Shown piece by piece: positions 1 through 7,018 of a stretch of DNA of 8,343 nucleotides. The stretch spans positions 1-8,343 of the forward strand of contig CAQVQZ010000095.1 of NCBI GenBank assembly GCA_948902155.1. The letters run 5' to 3'. The position numbers were made by a program, and so were the translations under genes. This stretch comes from an uncultured Oscillibacter sp. (lineage in GTDB: Bacteria > Bacillota_A > Clostridia > Oscillospirales > Oscillospiraceae). The notes under the pieces were generated by a model. That model was not told where the DNA came from and searched no databases. It saw only the letters and a program-made list of their open reading frames with translations. Each line of letters starts with the position of its first letter. The first letter of the stretch is position 1.

Positions 1-375
<375 letters not shown>

Positions 376-390
376 GAATTTCGAGAGAAA

Positions 391-422
391 CTCCCGCCGC
401 AAGGAAGCGGCGGGAGTTTTTT
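391..422 (+). terminator. Intrinsic terminator of gap
   Basis: A perfect 10-bp GC-rich stem (CTCCCGCCGC at 391-400 with GCGGCGGGAG at 407-416) encloses a 6-nt loop (AAGGAA) and is followed directly by six T residues at 417-422. It begins 15 bases after the gap stop codon. Read on the minus strand the same stem is followed by TTTCTCTC, a weaker U-tract. It may therefore also stop transcripts arriving from the converging S41 protease gene, for which I see no other terminator between 423 and 591. Confidence 0.95.
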
Positions 423-591
423 GGTTTGTGGGGGATTATTGCGGTTATACGGGAAAGAAGTCGGCGGTTATTTAGACGATGTTTCAGGAGAGGGGAAAGG
501 CCTCATTTGAAGTGCGAATCAATAGTAGGAAGAAAAATAAAGACAAATGGTGCAAAAGGGTGAGAATGGATGTGTGGAAAATAAACTCATG

Positions 592-2316
592 TCAACTCTT
601 CAGCGCCGCCAGCGCCGCCGCCATCTCCTCTCCCTGGGTCCTGGTAATCCCCTTGGTGAAGTCCGCCCCGGAAGGCTGAAGAAGTCCGGCATCCCAGATT
701 TCAGTGACCACACCCTGATTCCATCCCTGGGCCAGCGCTGTCGGGACAGGCCCCTGGCGGTTCTCCGCCGGACTGGGCAGGGAAATCTCCAGAGCCTCCG
801 CCGCCCGGCTGAGGAACACCGCCGCTTCCCGCCAGGTGATGGGCCTGGAGGCGGAGAAGGTCCCTTCCGCCCCGCCCAAGGCGATGCCTTGTTCCTTGGC
901 CCATGCCACGGCGGGCAGATACCACTCGATGCCGAAGCTGTCGGCAAAGGGAAGCGCTTCGACTTCCACAGCGGGGCTTCCCGCCGCCTCGTAGAGCTGC
1001 CCGAGGAATCGCCCGCGGGTCAGGGGCGCGTCGTAGTGGTTGGCGGGAACCAGCTGCTGCTCCGGCGCGGACAGGCACCACTCCACCAGCGTGTCTTTCC
1101 CGGCCAGCGTGTCCTCCATGGTCTGGTACACCAGAACGTCCGGCCCCAGGGCCTCCACGCCCCGGCCCGCCGCTGCGTCCAGGAGGGTGTTCAGGTCGAT
1201 ATACTTGCTGGATACCTGCCCCCGCACGCCGGAGTTGGGCAGGGAAAAGGTATGCACCGCCCCGAAGTGGCAGACGCTGCCTCCGGCAGGTTCCCCGGCC
1301 AGCACGCCGCCCATTTCCTGAATCTCCACGGCATTGATGAGGGCGGAGGAAAAAGTCGCTTCCCCGATGAGGCCCACCAATCTGGTTCCACCATCCATTT
1401 CTTTCCGCAACACCTCCAGCAGAGGCCAGATCACCCCGTCGGACCCGCCGCCGTTGTTCCGCAAATCCAGCAGTACCCGGTTGTAGTCTCCGGACTCCAA
1501 TTCTTTTGCCACGGCGGCGGCGAAGTCCGCCATGGACAGGTCCTCCGCCTCTGCGCAGACATTATACTGGATATAGTAGACTTCTTCCGTCAGCGGCTTG
1601 GCGAAGTAATAGGCGTCCGCCGCCGCCGTCTCCGGCTGGCCCTTGATCAGGTCGGAGATCCGCACGGCGTTCAGCTTGTTCATCTCCTCCATGCCCATAG
1701 GTTTCAGGCTGAGGGACTTCCCGTTTTTCAGCGTGACGGCCAGGGGCTTCCCGGCCTCCACCAGCCCCAGGTACTCATAGATATCCGCCACGTTGCACGC
1801 CTGCCGGAAACTCCGCCGGAGGTGGACCGGGTTGTCGGAGGAAAACAGCGTCCCGTAAGCCTTGACAGCCTCCGCCACCGGCTTCCCCGCCAGCTTCGTG
1901 ACCTCCTGGCACAGCAGGTCCTTGTCCTCCGGAGCGGCGGCGGAGAGATACCAGCTCTCCCCCCGCCGGACCATGGCAAAAGGATAGGCACGGAAATTTG
2001 CCAGACTCCCCACGGAAACACTGGTGTGGGAGTCCCCGGCCAGAGCCGCGAAGCGCATGAGGTCCAGCAAAAACGCCGTATCGCTCTCGTCCCCCATACG
2101 CCCCTCGATTTCCGCTTTCAGGGCCAGAAATTCGCTCTCCGGCGCGTTGGCGAACGCGTTGGGATGCGCTCCCACCAGGACCTTCTCATAGAGGAAATCC
2201 AAGTCCTCCTGTTTCTGCCGGACGCTCAGCGGTTCCGCCGCCAGGGCCGGGACCACCAACAGCGCCGCGAGGCAGACCCCCAGGGCCCGCCGGACCAAAG
2301 CATGTAATCTTCGCAT
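592..2316 (-). CDS. Secreted S41-family (tail-specific-protease-like) peptidase with C-terminal SLH repeats
   Basis: This encodes a 574-residue exported serine peptidase that is probably held on the cell wall. Residues 1-27 form a signal peptide (Arg-rich start, hydrophobic stretch, PALAA). An N-terminal region contains GDSHTSV at 94-100, a motif seen in IRBP/tricorn-like S41 proteins, where the adjacent Ser-His pair can be part of the active site. The S41 core has VLLDLRNNGGG at 281-291 and GEATFSSA at 318-325, whose serines 323/324 are the likely nucleophile region, then AGEPAGG at 340-346. The tail resembles SLH repeats: a half repeat at about 431-446 (LTRGRFLGQLYEAAG), a full one at about 457-509, and a degenerate one at about 525-572. 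SLH repeats usually bind pyruvylated wall polymers. The ATG at 2316 is chosen because GGAGG lies 9 nt upstream and the signal peptide follows at once; an in-frame ATG at 2361 would sit inside the promoter. The gene is monocistronic and converges on gap. The substrate is unknown. Confidence 0.88.
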   Translation of the reverse strand: MRRLHALVRRALGVCLAALLVVPALAAEPLSVRQKQEDLDFLYEKVLVGAHPNAFANAPESEFLALKAEIEGRMGDESDTAFLLDLMRFAALAGDSHTSVSVGSLANFRAYPFAMVRRGESWYLSAAAPEDKDLLCQEVTKLAGKPVAEAVKAYGTLFSSDNPVHLRRSFRQACNVADIYEYLGLVEAGKPLAVTLKNGKSLSLKPMGMEEMNKLNAVRISDLIKGQPETAAADAYYFAKPLTEEVYYIQYNVCAEAEDLSMADFAAAVAKELESGDYNRVLLDLRNNGGGSDGVIWPLLEVLRKEMDGGTRLVGLIGEATFSSALINAVEIQEMGGVLAGEPAGGSVCHFGAVHTFSLPNSGVRGQVSSKYIDLNTLLDAAAGRGVEALGPDVLVYQTMEDTLAGKDTLVEWCLSAPEQQLVPANHYDAPLTRGRFLGQLYEAAGSPAVEVEALPFADSFGIEWYLPAVAWAKEQGIALGGAEGTFSASRPITWREAAVFLSRAAEALEISLPSPAENRQGPVPTALAQGWNQGVVTEIWDAGLLQPSGADFTKGITRTQGEEMAAALAALKS

Positions 2317-2340
2317 CGATTTTGCCCTCCATTTCACTAA

Positions 2341-2360
2341 TGCAATAATACAATAGTACA
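2341..2360. promoter_or_regulatory. Imperfect palindrome over the -10 region, possible operator
   Basis: On the minus strand the sequence reads TGTACTA, six bases, TATTGCA. The right half reverse-complements to TGCAATA, matching the left half at 5 of 7 positions. It covers the -10 box and the expected start site of the S41 gene, where a bound repressor would block initiation. No regulator gene is visible nearby, and AT-rich promoter DNA can produce such symmetry by chance, so the call is weak. Confidence 0.3.
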
Positions 2361-2381
2361 CCTGACGTTTTCAAAAGTCAA
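2353..2381 (-). promoter_or_regulatory. Sigma-A-type promoter of the S41 protease gene
   Basis: Read on the minus strand, a -35 box TTGACT (2376-2381) is followed by a 17-bp spacer and a -10 box TACTAT (2353-2358). Transcription would start near 2346, giving a leader of about 30 nt before the ATG at 2316, with GGAGG placed well within it. The near-consensus boxes and ideal spacing make this a strong candidate. It lies just downstream of the terminator that closes the neighbouring operon, so the S41 gene is an independent unit. Confidence 0.82.
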
Positions 2382-2422
2382 GTCCACAAATCACAATACG
2401 AGACAGCCGGAAAAATTTCTTC

Positions 2423-2461
2423 AAAAAAGGCCGGGCATCCCATCGGACGTCCGGCCTTTTT
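2423..2461 (-). terminator. Intrinsic terminator of the six-gene operon
   Basis: The arms AAAAAGGCCGG (2424-2434) and CCGGCCTTTTT (2451-2461) form an 11-bp stem around a 16-nt loop. On the minus strand the GC core is followed by six U residues (2428-2423). The outer A-U pairs reach into the stop codon of the M3 peptidase gene (2463-2461), so termination happens immediately after the reading frame. The A/T runs on both sides make it potentially bidirectional, though no + strand gene leads into it. Confidence 0.9.
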
Positions 2462-4425
2462 CAAAACTCCCAGGGCGGTTTTCTCTCCTGCTGGGACCAC
2501 GGGTCCCGCTCCGTTGCCCCGCCTCCGCGGGACGGGGGACGGGATGCCCAGCCGTTGTTCCGGTTCAGGAACCGGGTGAGCCGGACGATGAGCACGACGC
2601 AGAACAGGATAAACAGCACGGCGGCGCATTCCATGATTACCAGCAGCACAGGATGCCGCCCCCTGGCGGGAGCTACTTCTTTCCCGTCCAGGTAGGATTC
2701 CAGTTCCTCCGCCAGGGCGGGGACGGTGCCGGAGTCGAAAATGTCCCGCAGTCCCACCTCCGCCACCGCCTCCCGGTAGGGAAGGGAGAGGGACAGGGCC
2801 GTCAAATCCAGATATATTTCCTTCGCCTCCCGGGGCCACTCCAGATAGCGGCCCCACAGGTCCAGGGCGGACAGGGCGGAGGTGGCGTAGCTGATATAAT
2901 AGAAGGGCGTTTGAAAATTGTGCGGAATCTCCACCCAGGAGGGGTCTTCCTCCACGCCCCTGTCATACTGGTAGCCGTATTCCTCCGAAAGCCGCAGAAA
3001 GAGCCGGTTCAGCTCCTCCACGCTCATGTCCGGGTCCTGGAAAGCGGCCTCCTGAAACTCGTCGTAAAGACAGCCGTCCAGCACGGAATCCAGAATGTCG
3101 TAAAGGACAACCTTCGTATAGGTCTCCGCACAGTTCTCTCCAAAAACCTCCCCCGCGAACCCGGTAAATATCAGCGCCAGCGCCTGGGCGTCGATTTCCC
3201 CCACATCAATGTTGAAGCTGCTCCACAGGTCATGCTGGGTGGAATAAAACGTCTCGTTGAAGTGCCCGAACTCATGCACCAGATTCCCGTAGTCCTGGTA
3301 GTCCCGGTAATTCCCGGCAGGGCTCCCAAAAATAAACGCGCTCCCATAGGCCGGAAGCCCCGCCGTGTACATGACGGGCAGTTTTTCCGCCCCATACTCG
3401 ATGTCATACAGGTGGTGCTCCCGCATGAAGCGGAACGCGTCCGCCATCTCCCGGTCGAAGTCCTGTAAAAAGGGCTGGATGTCGTCCAGCATTTCCTCGC
3501 CGCTTTTCCGGCTGCGGACCGACAGGGCCCGGAGGTCCTTCTCGCCCAGATCATCCAGGAGGCGAAGCTGCAAGGGAAGGATGTACGTCTTCGCCGCCTC
3601 CCGGAGGGCCGCGATGTCCTCCGCCTCATAATCCCGCCCATAGAGGACCCGGTGGGCGTAGTCGGGATAGCTGTCAAACCCGGCCTGTTCTGCGATGTCC
3701 GCCCGGAGCCGGAGCAGCTTTCGGTAGACCTCTCCCGCCGCCTGTTCCTGTTCCGCCCAAAGCTCCAAAAGGATGGCGTCATAGGTTTCGTCGTCCAAAA
3801 CGGCGCTGTCCAGAGCTTCCAGGGTCCAGACCTGCCCGTCCACCTCCACGGGAACGCCCTTGGCGCTGATTTGGTCGTACTCCTGCACCAGTCGTTCCTC
3901 TTCTTCCTGGAGCACGGCCTCTTCCTCGCTTATCCCCTGGTAGCCCAGCAGGCTCTGGGCGGTTCCCTCCCCGGCGCTGTCGTCCAGGATGTCCCGGTAA
4001 GGCGAAGTAGCCAGGCCCCCGAAGGACTGATAGCAGAGGTCAAACAGCCGCGTCTGCTGGCCGGAGAGCTCCAGGTAGAGGGCTGCGTCCGCCTCCGCCC
4101 CGCCGCCGGCGCTGTACTGAATATCGGCCAGGGAGAGCTTCGTGGAGAGCACGTCCAGCTCCGCCAAAATCTCATTGTAAAGCCCTTGCAGCTGCTGCCG
4201 GGTCTCCGAATTGGCACCCTGGGGCTCATGACGGCCGCTCAGCCGTTCCAATTCGTTCAGCGCTTCCAGAAGCGCCGTTTCGTCGAAGGGCGTGACGGGC
4301 AGCATATCGGCGTAATCCACCGCCAGATGGACCTTCTCCGGATAGCGCCCGCCAAGGGCGGACACCCCGGAACCAACCAGCAGGGAGAGGGCCAGCAGCA
4401 AGCAGAGCAGGGATTTCTTCACCAT
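2461..4425 (-). CDS. Exported, C-terminally membrane-anchored M3-family (oligoendopeptidase F-like) metallopeptidase
   Basis: This encodes a 654-residue zinc peptidase predicted to act outside the membrane. Residues 1-24 look like a signal peptide (MVKKSLLCLLLALSLLVG). A helical, acidic, Glu-rich N-terminal region follows (about 40-330). The active-site motif HEFGH at 384-388 supplies two zinc-binding histidines and the catalytic Glu; Glu410 in VGEIDAQAL is the probable third ligand. FYYISYATSALSA near 508-520 matches the conserved late M3/PepF segment. A single transmembrane helix lies at about 592-616 (VLLVIMECAAVLFILFCVVLIV), then RLTRFLNR and a short basic/polar tail, as expected for type I topology. 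Classical M3 enzymes are cytosolic, so export plus anchoring is notable. The ATG at 4425 is preferred over TTG at 4431 because GGGAGG lies 7 nt before the ATG but only 1 nt before the TTG. It follows the upstream stop by 2 nt, implying translational coupling. This is the last gene of the operon. The substrate is unknown. Confidence 0.88.
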   Translation of the reverse strand: MVKKSLLCLLLALSLLVGSGVSALGGRYPEKVHLAVDYADMLPVTPFDETALLEALNELERLSGRHEPQGANSETRQQLQGLYNEILAELDVLSTKLSLADIQYSAGGGAEADAALYLELSGQQTRLFDLCYQSFGGLATSPYRDILDDSAGEGTAQSLLGYQGISEEEAVLQEEEERLVQEYDQISAKGVPVEVDGQVWTLEALDSAVLDDETYDAILLELWAEQEQAAGEVYRKLLRLRADIAEQAGFDSYPDYAHRVLYGRDYEAEDIAALREAAKTYILPLQLRLLDDLGEKDLRALSVRSRKSGEEMLDDIQPFLQDFDREMADAFRFMREHHLYDIEYGAEKLPVMYTAGLPAYGSAFIFGSPAGNYRDYQDYGNLVHEFGHFNETFYSTQHDLWSSFNIDVGEIDAQALALIFTGFAGEVFGENCAETYTKVVLYDILDSVLDGCLYDEFQEAAFQDPDMSVEELNRLFLRLSEEYGYQYDRGVEEDPSWVEIPHNFQTPFYYISYATSALSALDLWGRYLEWPREAKEIYLDLTALSLSLPYREAVAEVGLRDIFDSGTVPALAEELESYLDGKEVAPARGRHPVLLVIMECAAVLFILFCVVLIVRLTRFLNRNNGWASRPPSRGGGATERDPWSQQERKPPWEF

Positions 4426-4427
4426 CG

Positions 4428-4973
4428 TCAAACCTCCCTCGAAGGCGCGCGCTTCGCACGCCGAAGCAGGACCAGGGTGTCAATGACATCCAGCACGGGA
4501 ACGAACTGGCAGACACTGTGGACCACGGACAGCTCCCGCCCCTCCTCCCGGAGGGAGCGGATGGAGAGCCAGCCGGTGACGCCGCTCTGGACCACCGGCA
4601 GGCAGGTAATGACCACAGGGACCGGGGCCAAAAGCAGGAACACCCCTCTGGAAGCCGCCGTAACGGCACCCCAGACCAGCACGCTCCAAAGAAAATTCAG
4701 CACGTAAAAGGGGACCGTCCCAAGCTTCAACGTCCGCCAGGCGGACAGAAGCCGCTCCGTCCGTCCCCGGCGGTAGGCCAGCGCCGCCATGGCCGCGCTG
4801 ACCCATCCCAGCGTCTGCACAACCACGATCATCACCAGGTAGAAGACCGCCAGCCTGGCGTTGGCGTCGTTCCACCCCACGCCCCACCCGAGGTACAGAA
4901 TCCCGATGGGCGCGGCAACGCTGAGGGCCAGGTGAACATACAGCCCCAGCAGAAACAGCTTCGCCGACCTCAT
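4428..4973 (-). CDS. Small multi-pass membrane protein of unrecognised family
   Basis: This is a 181-residue integral membrane protein that I cannot place in a family with confidence. Hydrophobic segments suggest about four helices: 5-30, 41-66, 87-107 and 110-136. A hydrophobic C-terminal stretch at 153-171 (VCQFVPVLDVIDTLVLL) is followed by a basic end (RRAKRAPSR). The loop between helices 2 and 3 is strongly basic (YRRGRTERLLSAWR), which would put it in the cytoplasm under the positive-inside rule. No enzyme motif is visible. Its ATG overlaps the stop of the upstream AAA+ gene as ATGA. A GGAG only 2 nt before the ATG is too close to be ideal, so coupled translation is likely. Its stop lies 2 nt before the M3 peptidase start. 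Lying between a cytosolic AAA+ ATPase and an anchored peptidase, it could link the two, but that is inference from position only. Confidence 0.8.
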   Translation of the reverse strand: MRSAKLFLLGLYVHLALSVAAPIGILYLGWGVGWNDANARLAVFYLVMIVVVQTLGWVSAAMAALAYRRGRTERLLSAWRTLKLGTVPFYVLNFLWSVLVWGAVTAASRGVFLLLAPVPVVITCLPVVQSGVTGWLSIRSLREEGRELSVVHSVCQFVPVLDVIDTLVLLRRAKRAPSREV

Positions 4974-6034
4974 GACTCCGCCGGGACCTCCCGCCCCTGG
5001 GCGGACAGCACGTCCGCCGCGGTCAGCTTCATCAGGTCCTCCCGCGTGACGTTTTCCATCCCCGCCAGACGGTTGGCCTGGCAGACCAGAATCCGCTCGA
5101 AGACGTTCCGCACGCCCCGGGCGTTGCCGAAGGACTCCGGGTCCCGGTTCTCCTCCCGGAGGAGGTCCCGGACCAGCCCGGCGGCGTTTTCCTCCAGCTC
5201 GTAGCAGCCCTTGCGGCAGCGGGCCTTAAAAATCTCCAGCAGCTCCTCCGGCGAGTAGTCCTCGAAGTGGAGAAAGCGGTTGAACCGGGACTCCAGGCCG
5301 GGGTTGGAGTGGATGAAGCGGTCCATCAGCTCGTCGTACCCGGCGGCGATGACCACCAGATCGTCCCGGTGGTCCTCCATGGCTTTCAGAATGGTGTCGA
5401 TGGCCTCCTGGCCGAAATCGTTGTCTGAGGACCCGTTGAGGGCGTACGCCTCGTCGATGAACAGCACGCCGCCCAGGGCCTTTTCGATGGCCTTGCCGGT
5501 TTTCAGCGCCGTCTGGCCCACGTAGCCCGCCACCAGACCGCTCCGGTCCACCTCCACCAGCTGCCCCTTGGAGAGGATGCCCAGGGTGTGGTAGATGCGG
5601 GCCATGAGCCGGGCGATGGTGGTCTTTCCGGTGCCGGGACTGCCGGAGAATACCATGTGAAGGGACAGCTCCGGGGCGGGCAGGCCGTTCTGCTCCCGGA
5701 GCTGGTGGATCTTCACCAGGTCGATGAGGTTCCGCACTTCCTTTTTCACAGCGCCCAGCCCCACGTAGCTGTCCAGCTCCTTCTGCAAATCCTCCAGCTT
5801 CTCCGGAGGCGGCGGCGCGTCCTCCGCCTTGCCGTCCCCGGCCTCCTGCGCGGCCGCTTTCGGGGCGGCGGGGGAGCCGGCTGCTTTCGGTGTTTCCGGC
5901 GCGTCCGCCTTGTTTTTCGCGGGAGGCGCGCCCCAGAAATCCGTCCCCATCCGGCGGAGGTTGTGCTCCGTCAGCGTCTGGATGACCTCCAGCTGCTGGA
6001 GGATGATCTCGTCCTTTTTGTCCTTCTTGTCCAT
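4970..6034 (-). CDS. CbxX/CfxQ (SpoVK-like) AAA+ ATPase
   Basis: This is a 354-residue cytosolic AAA+ ATPase of the CbxX/CfxQ group, relatives of Rubisco activase CbbX and of sporulation protein SpoVK. Family members act as hexameric remodelling motors on partner proteins. Residues 1-35 form a charged, probably helical start. An Ala/Pro-rich low-complexity linker spans about 36-78. The AAA core has Walker A GSPGTGKT at 131-138, a pore-loop-like GYVGQT at 170-175, Walker B GVLFIDEA at 189-196, and an arginine-finger region GLESRFNRF at 246-254. The sensor-2 segment is GNARGVRN at 303-310, in the helical lid. All ATP-handling residues look intact. There is no Rubisco gene here, so a CbbX role is not supported, and a sporulation role is not indicated by context. 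The ATG at 6034 has AAAGG 9 nt upstream and follows the previous stop by 5 nt. Its target is unknown. Confidence 0.93.
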   Translation of the reverse strand: MDKKDKKDEIILQQLEVIQTLTEHNLRRMGTDFWGAPPAKNKADAPETPKAAGSPAAPKAAAQEAGDGKAEDAPPPPEKLEDLQKELDSYVGLGAVKKEVRNLIDLVKIHQLREQNGLPAPELSLHMVFSGSPGTGKTTIARLMARIYHTLGILSKGQLVEVDRSGLVAGYVGQTALKTGKAIEKALGGVLFIDEAYALNGSSDNDFGQEAIDTILKAMEDHRDDLVVIAAGYDELMDRFIHSNPGLESRFNRFLHFEDYSPEELLEIFKARCRKGCYELEENAAGLVRDLLREENRDPESFGNARGVRNVFERILVCQANRLAGMENVTREDLMKLTAADVLSAQGREVPAES

Positions 6035-6039
6035 ATCCG

Positions 6040-6555
6040 TCAGCCTTTCATCAAATCGGTGTGGGCCAGTCCCCGGAAGAGACAGGCGGAGGCCAGCCCG
6101 GTCAATCCGCCGGTCAGCAGGGATACCGCCAGCAAAACAGGCAAATAATAGAGGGGAGCGCCGCTGCCCAGGGTCAGGACGGCGGCGGCGATCTGCCCGC
6201 AGTTGTGAGCCGCCGCGCCCCCCAGGGACACGCCGTAAACGGACAGCCCCGGAAGCCGGGACAGCAGGATCATGGTCCCCGTGGCGCAGAGCCCCCCCAG
6301 CAGGGAGAACAGGAGGGCGTTCATATTCCCGGCGAAGAGGGAGCCCAGCAGACAGCGGGCCGTGAGAATAAGCAGAGCCTGCCCCGCCCCCAGGGCGTAG
6401 AGCGCGAAGATGGTCACGATATTGGCCAGCCCCAGTTTCACGCCTGGGACCGGGATGGCCAGGGCCAGGGGAAACAGGTTCTCCAAATAGCTCAACGCCA
6501 GCGCCATGGCTGTCAGCAGGGCGCAGAGCGTCAGCTGTTTCGTCGTCACGTTCAT
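6040..6555 (-). CDS. Gx transporter family membrane protein (annotated elsewhere as heptaprenyl diphosphate synthase component I)
   Basis: This is a 171-residue, highly hydrophobic protein with about five or six membrane segments, resembling the substrate-binding (S) components of ECF transporters. The segment IPVPGVKLGLANIVTIFALY at about 34-53 is the signature I recognise. Members are often labelled heptaprenyl diphosphate synthase component I from gene neighbourhood, but a prenyl-transfer active site is absent here and a transport role is more plausible. The ATG at 6555 is chosen because AGGAGG (6566-6561) lies 5 nt before it and overlaps the stop of the preceding NusG-II gene; longer in-frame versions run antisense-like through that gene. 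The partner NusG-II gene directly upstream is the usual companion of this family. The AAA+ gene follows after 5 nt. The substrate is not determinable from sequence; flavin, quinone precursor or prenyl compounds are all guesses. Confidence 0.88.
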   Translation of the reverse strand: MNVTTKQLTLCALLTAMALALSYLENLFPLALAIPVPGVKLGLANIVTIFALYALGAGQALLILTARCLLGSLFAGNMNALLFSLLGGLCATGTMILLSRLPGLSVYGVSLGGAAAHNCGQIAAAVLTLGSGAPLYYLPVLLAVSLLTGGLTGLASACLFRGLAHTDLMKG

Positions 6556-6565
6556 TTCGCCCTCC

Positions 6566-7018
6566 TCACCCCAGCACGGCGTCCACGCCGTCCGGGTCCG
6601 GGGTCCCGCCCTCCAGCCGGAGGATGAACCGGGCGGGGAGACAGACGATGCTCTGCCCGCCCCTCGTAATGACCCCCGTGCGCACGCAGTCCTGAGTCGG
6701 GCAGTCGGACAGGGCCACACAGACGCCGTCCTCCCCTCCGGAAGCCCGGTGGTCCAAGGAAGAGACTTCCCCCCGGAGGCCATAGGCCACCTCCAGCGTG
6801 TAGCCGTTGGCGGTGTAGGTCCTGGGGCGGTTCACCAGCTCCGCCGGGGCAAAGCGGTCCACCTCCGCGCCGTCCACGGAAACCACCGCTTCCAGCGCTT
6901 CGGAGCTCCCGCCCCGCCACTGGAAGAAGGCAACGCCCAAAGCCAGCGCCGCCACGCACAGCACCACCAGCCCGTCCCATGGGGAGGGGCGGAGCTTAGG
7001 ACGCGGTTTCATAGGCAT
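6566..7018 (-). CDS. Membrane-anchored NusG domain II protein
   Basis: This is a 150-residue protein with a basic N-terminus (MKPRPKLRPSPWD), one transmembrane helix at about 16-33, and an extracytosolic NusG-domain-II-like region. The diagnostic part is the C-terminal CPTQDCVRTG...GQSIVCLPARFILRL (106-135), with cysteines 106, 111 and 126 and the near-invariant GQSIVCLP; a further Cys sits at 100. Despite the name these proteins are not transcription factors; they occur next to Gx transporters and ApbE, and are related in type to the small EET-locus membrane proteins of Listeria (recalled, not checked). The start overlaps the end of apbE. ATG 7018 and ATG 7012 are both possible, neither with a strong ribosome site, which suggests coupling to apbE translation. 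Its stop at 6568-6566 lies inside the ribosome-binding site of the next gene. Whether the cysteines form a disulfide or bind a cofactor is unknown. Confidence 0.85.
   Translation of the reverse strand: MPMKPRPKLRPSPWDGLVVLCVAALALGVAFFQWRGGSSEALEAVVSVDGAEVDRFAPAELVNRPRTYTANGYTLEVAYGLRGEVSSLDHRASGGEDGVCVALSDCPTQDCVRTGVITRGGQSIVCLPARFILRLEGGTPDPDGVDAVLG

Noticed and set aside
423..591. Small gene or RNA between the gap terminator and the S41 gene
   Set aside because: Short open frames here run into the antisense shadow of the S41 gene, and I see no promoter, good ribosome site or stable hairpin.
547..2307. Long + strand open frame of 586 codons opposite the S41 protease gene
   Set aside because: It is an antisense shadow. 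The translation is rich in Arg, Gln, His, Pro and Gly with no family motifs, while the minus strand frame has a signal peptide, S41 motifs, a ribosome site and a promoter. GC-rich codon use on the other strand explains the lack of stops.
2317..2361. Upstream start of the S41 protease at 2361
   Set aside because: That ATG lies upstream of the predicted transcription start and overlaps the -10 box, and the true signal peptide begins at 2316 behind GGAGG.
3652..4707. + strand open frame of 351 codons across the M3 peptidase and membrane-protein genes
   Set aside because: It crosses a gene boundary antisense to two well-supported genes, has low-complexity composition, and has no ribosome site or promoter.
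4970..6034. Naming the AAA+ gene spoVK or cbbX
   Set aside because: Its motifs fit the wider CbxX/CfxQ family, but no Rubisco or sporulation gene is next to it, so a specific symbol is not supported.
6040..6783. Longer 247-residue version of the Gx transporter starting at 6783
   Set aside because: The extra 76 residues overlap the NusG-II gene in another frame and are not membrane-like. The ATG at 6555 has an ideal AGGAGG site.
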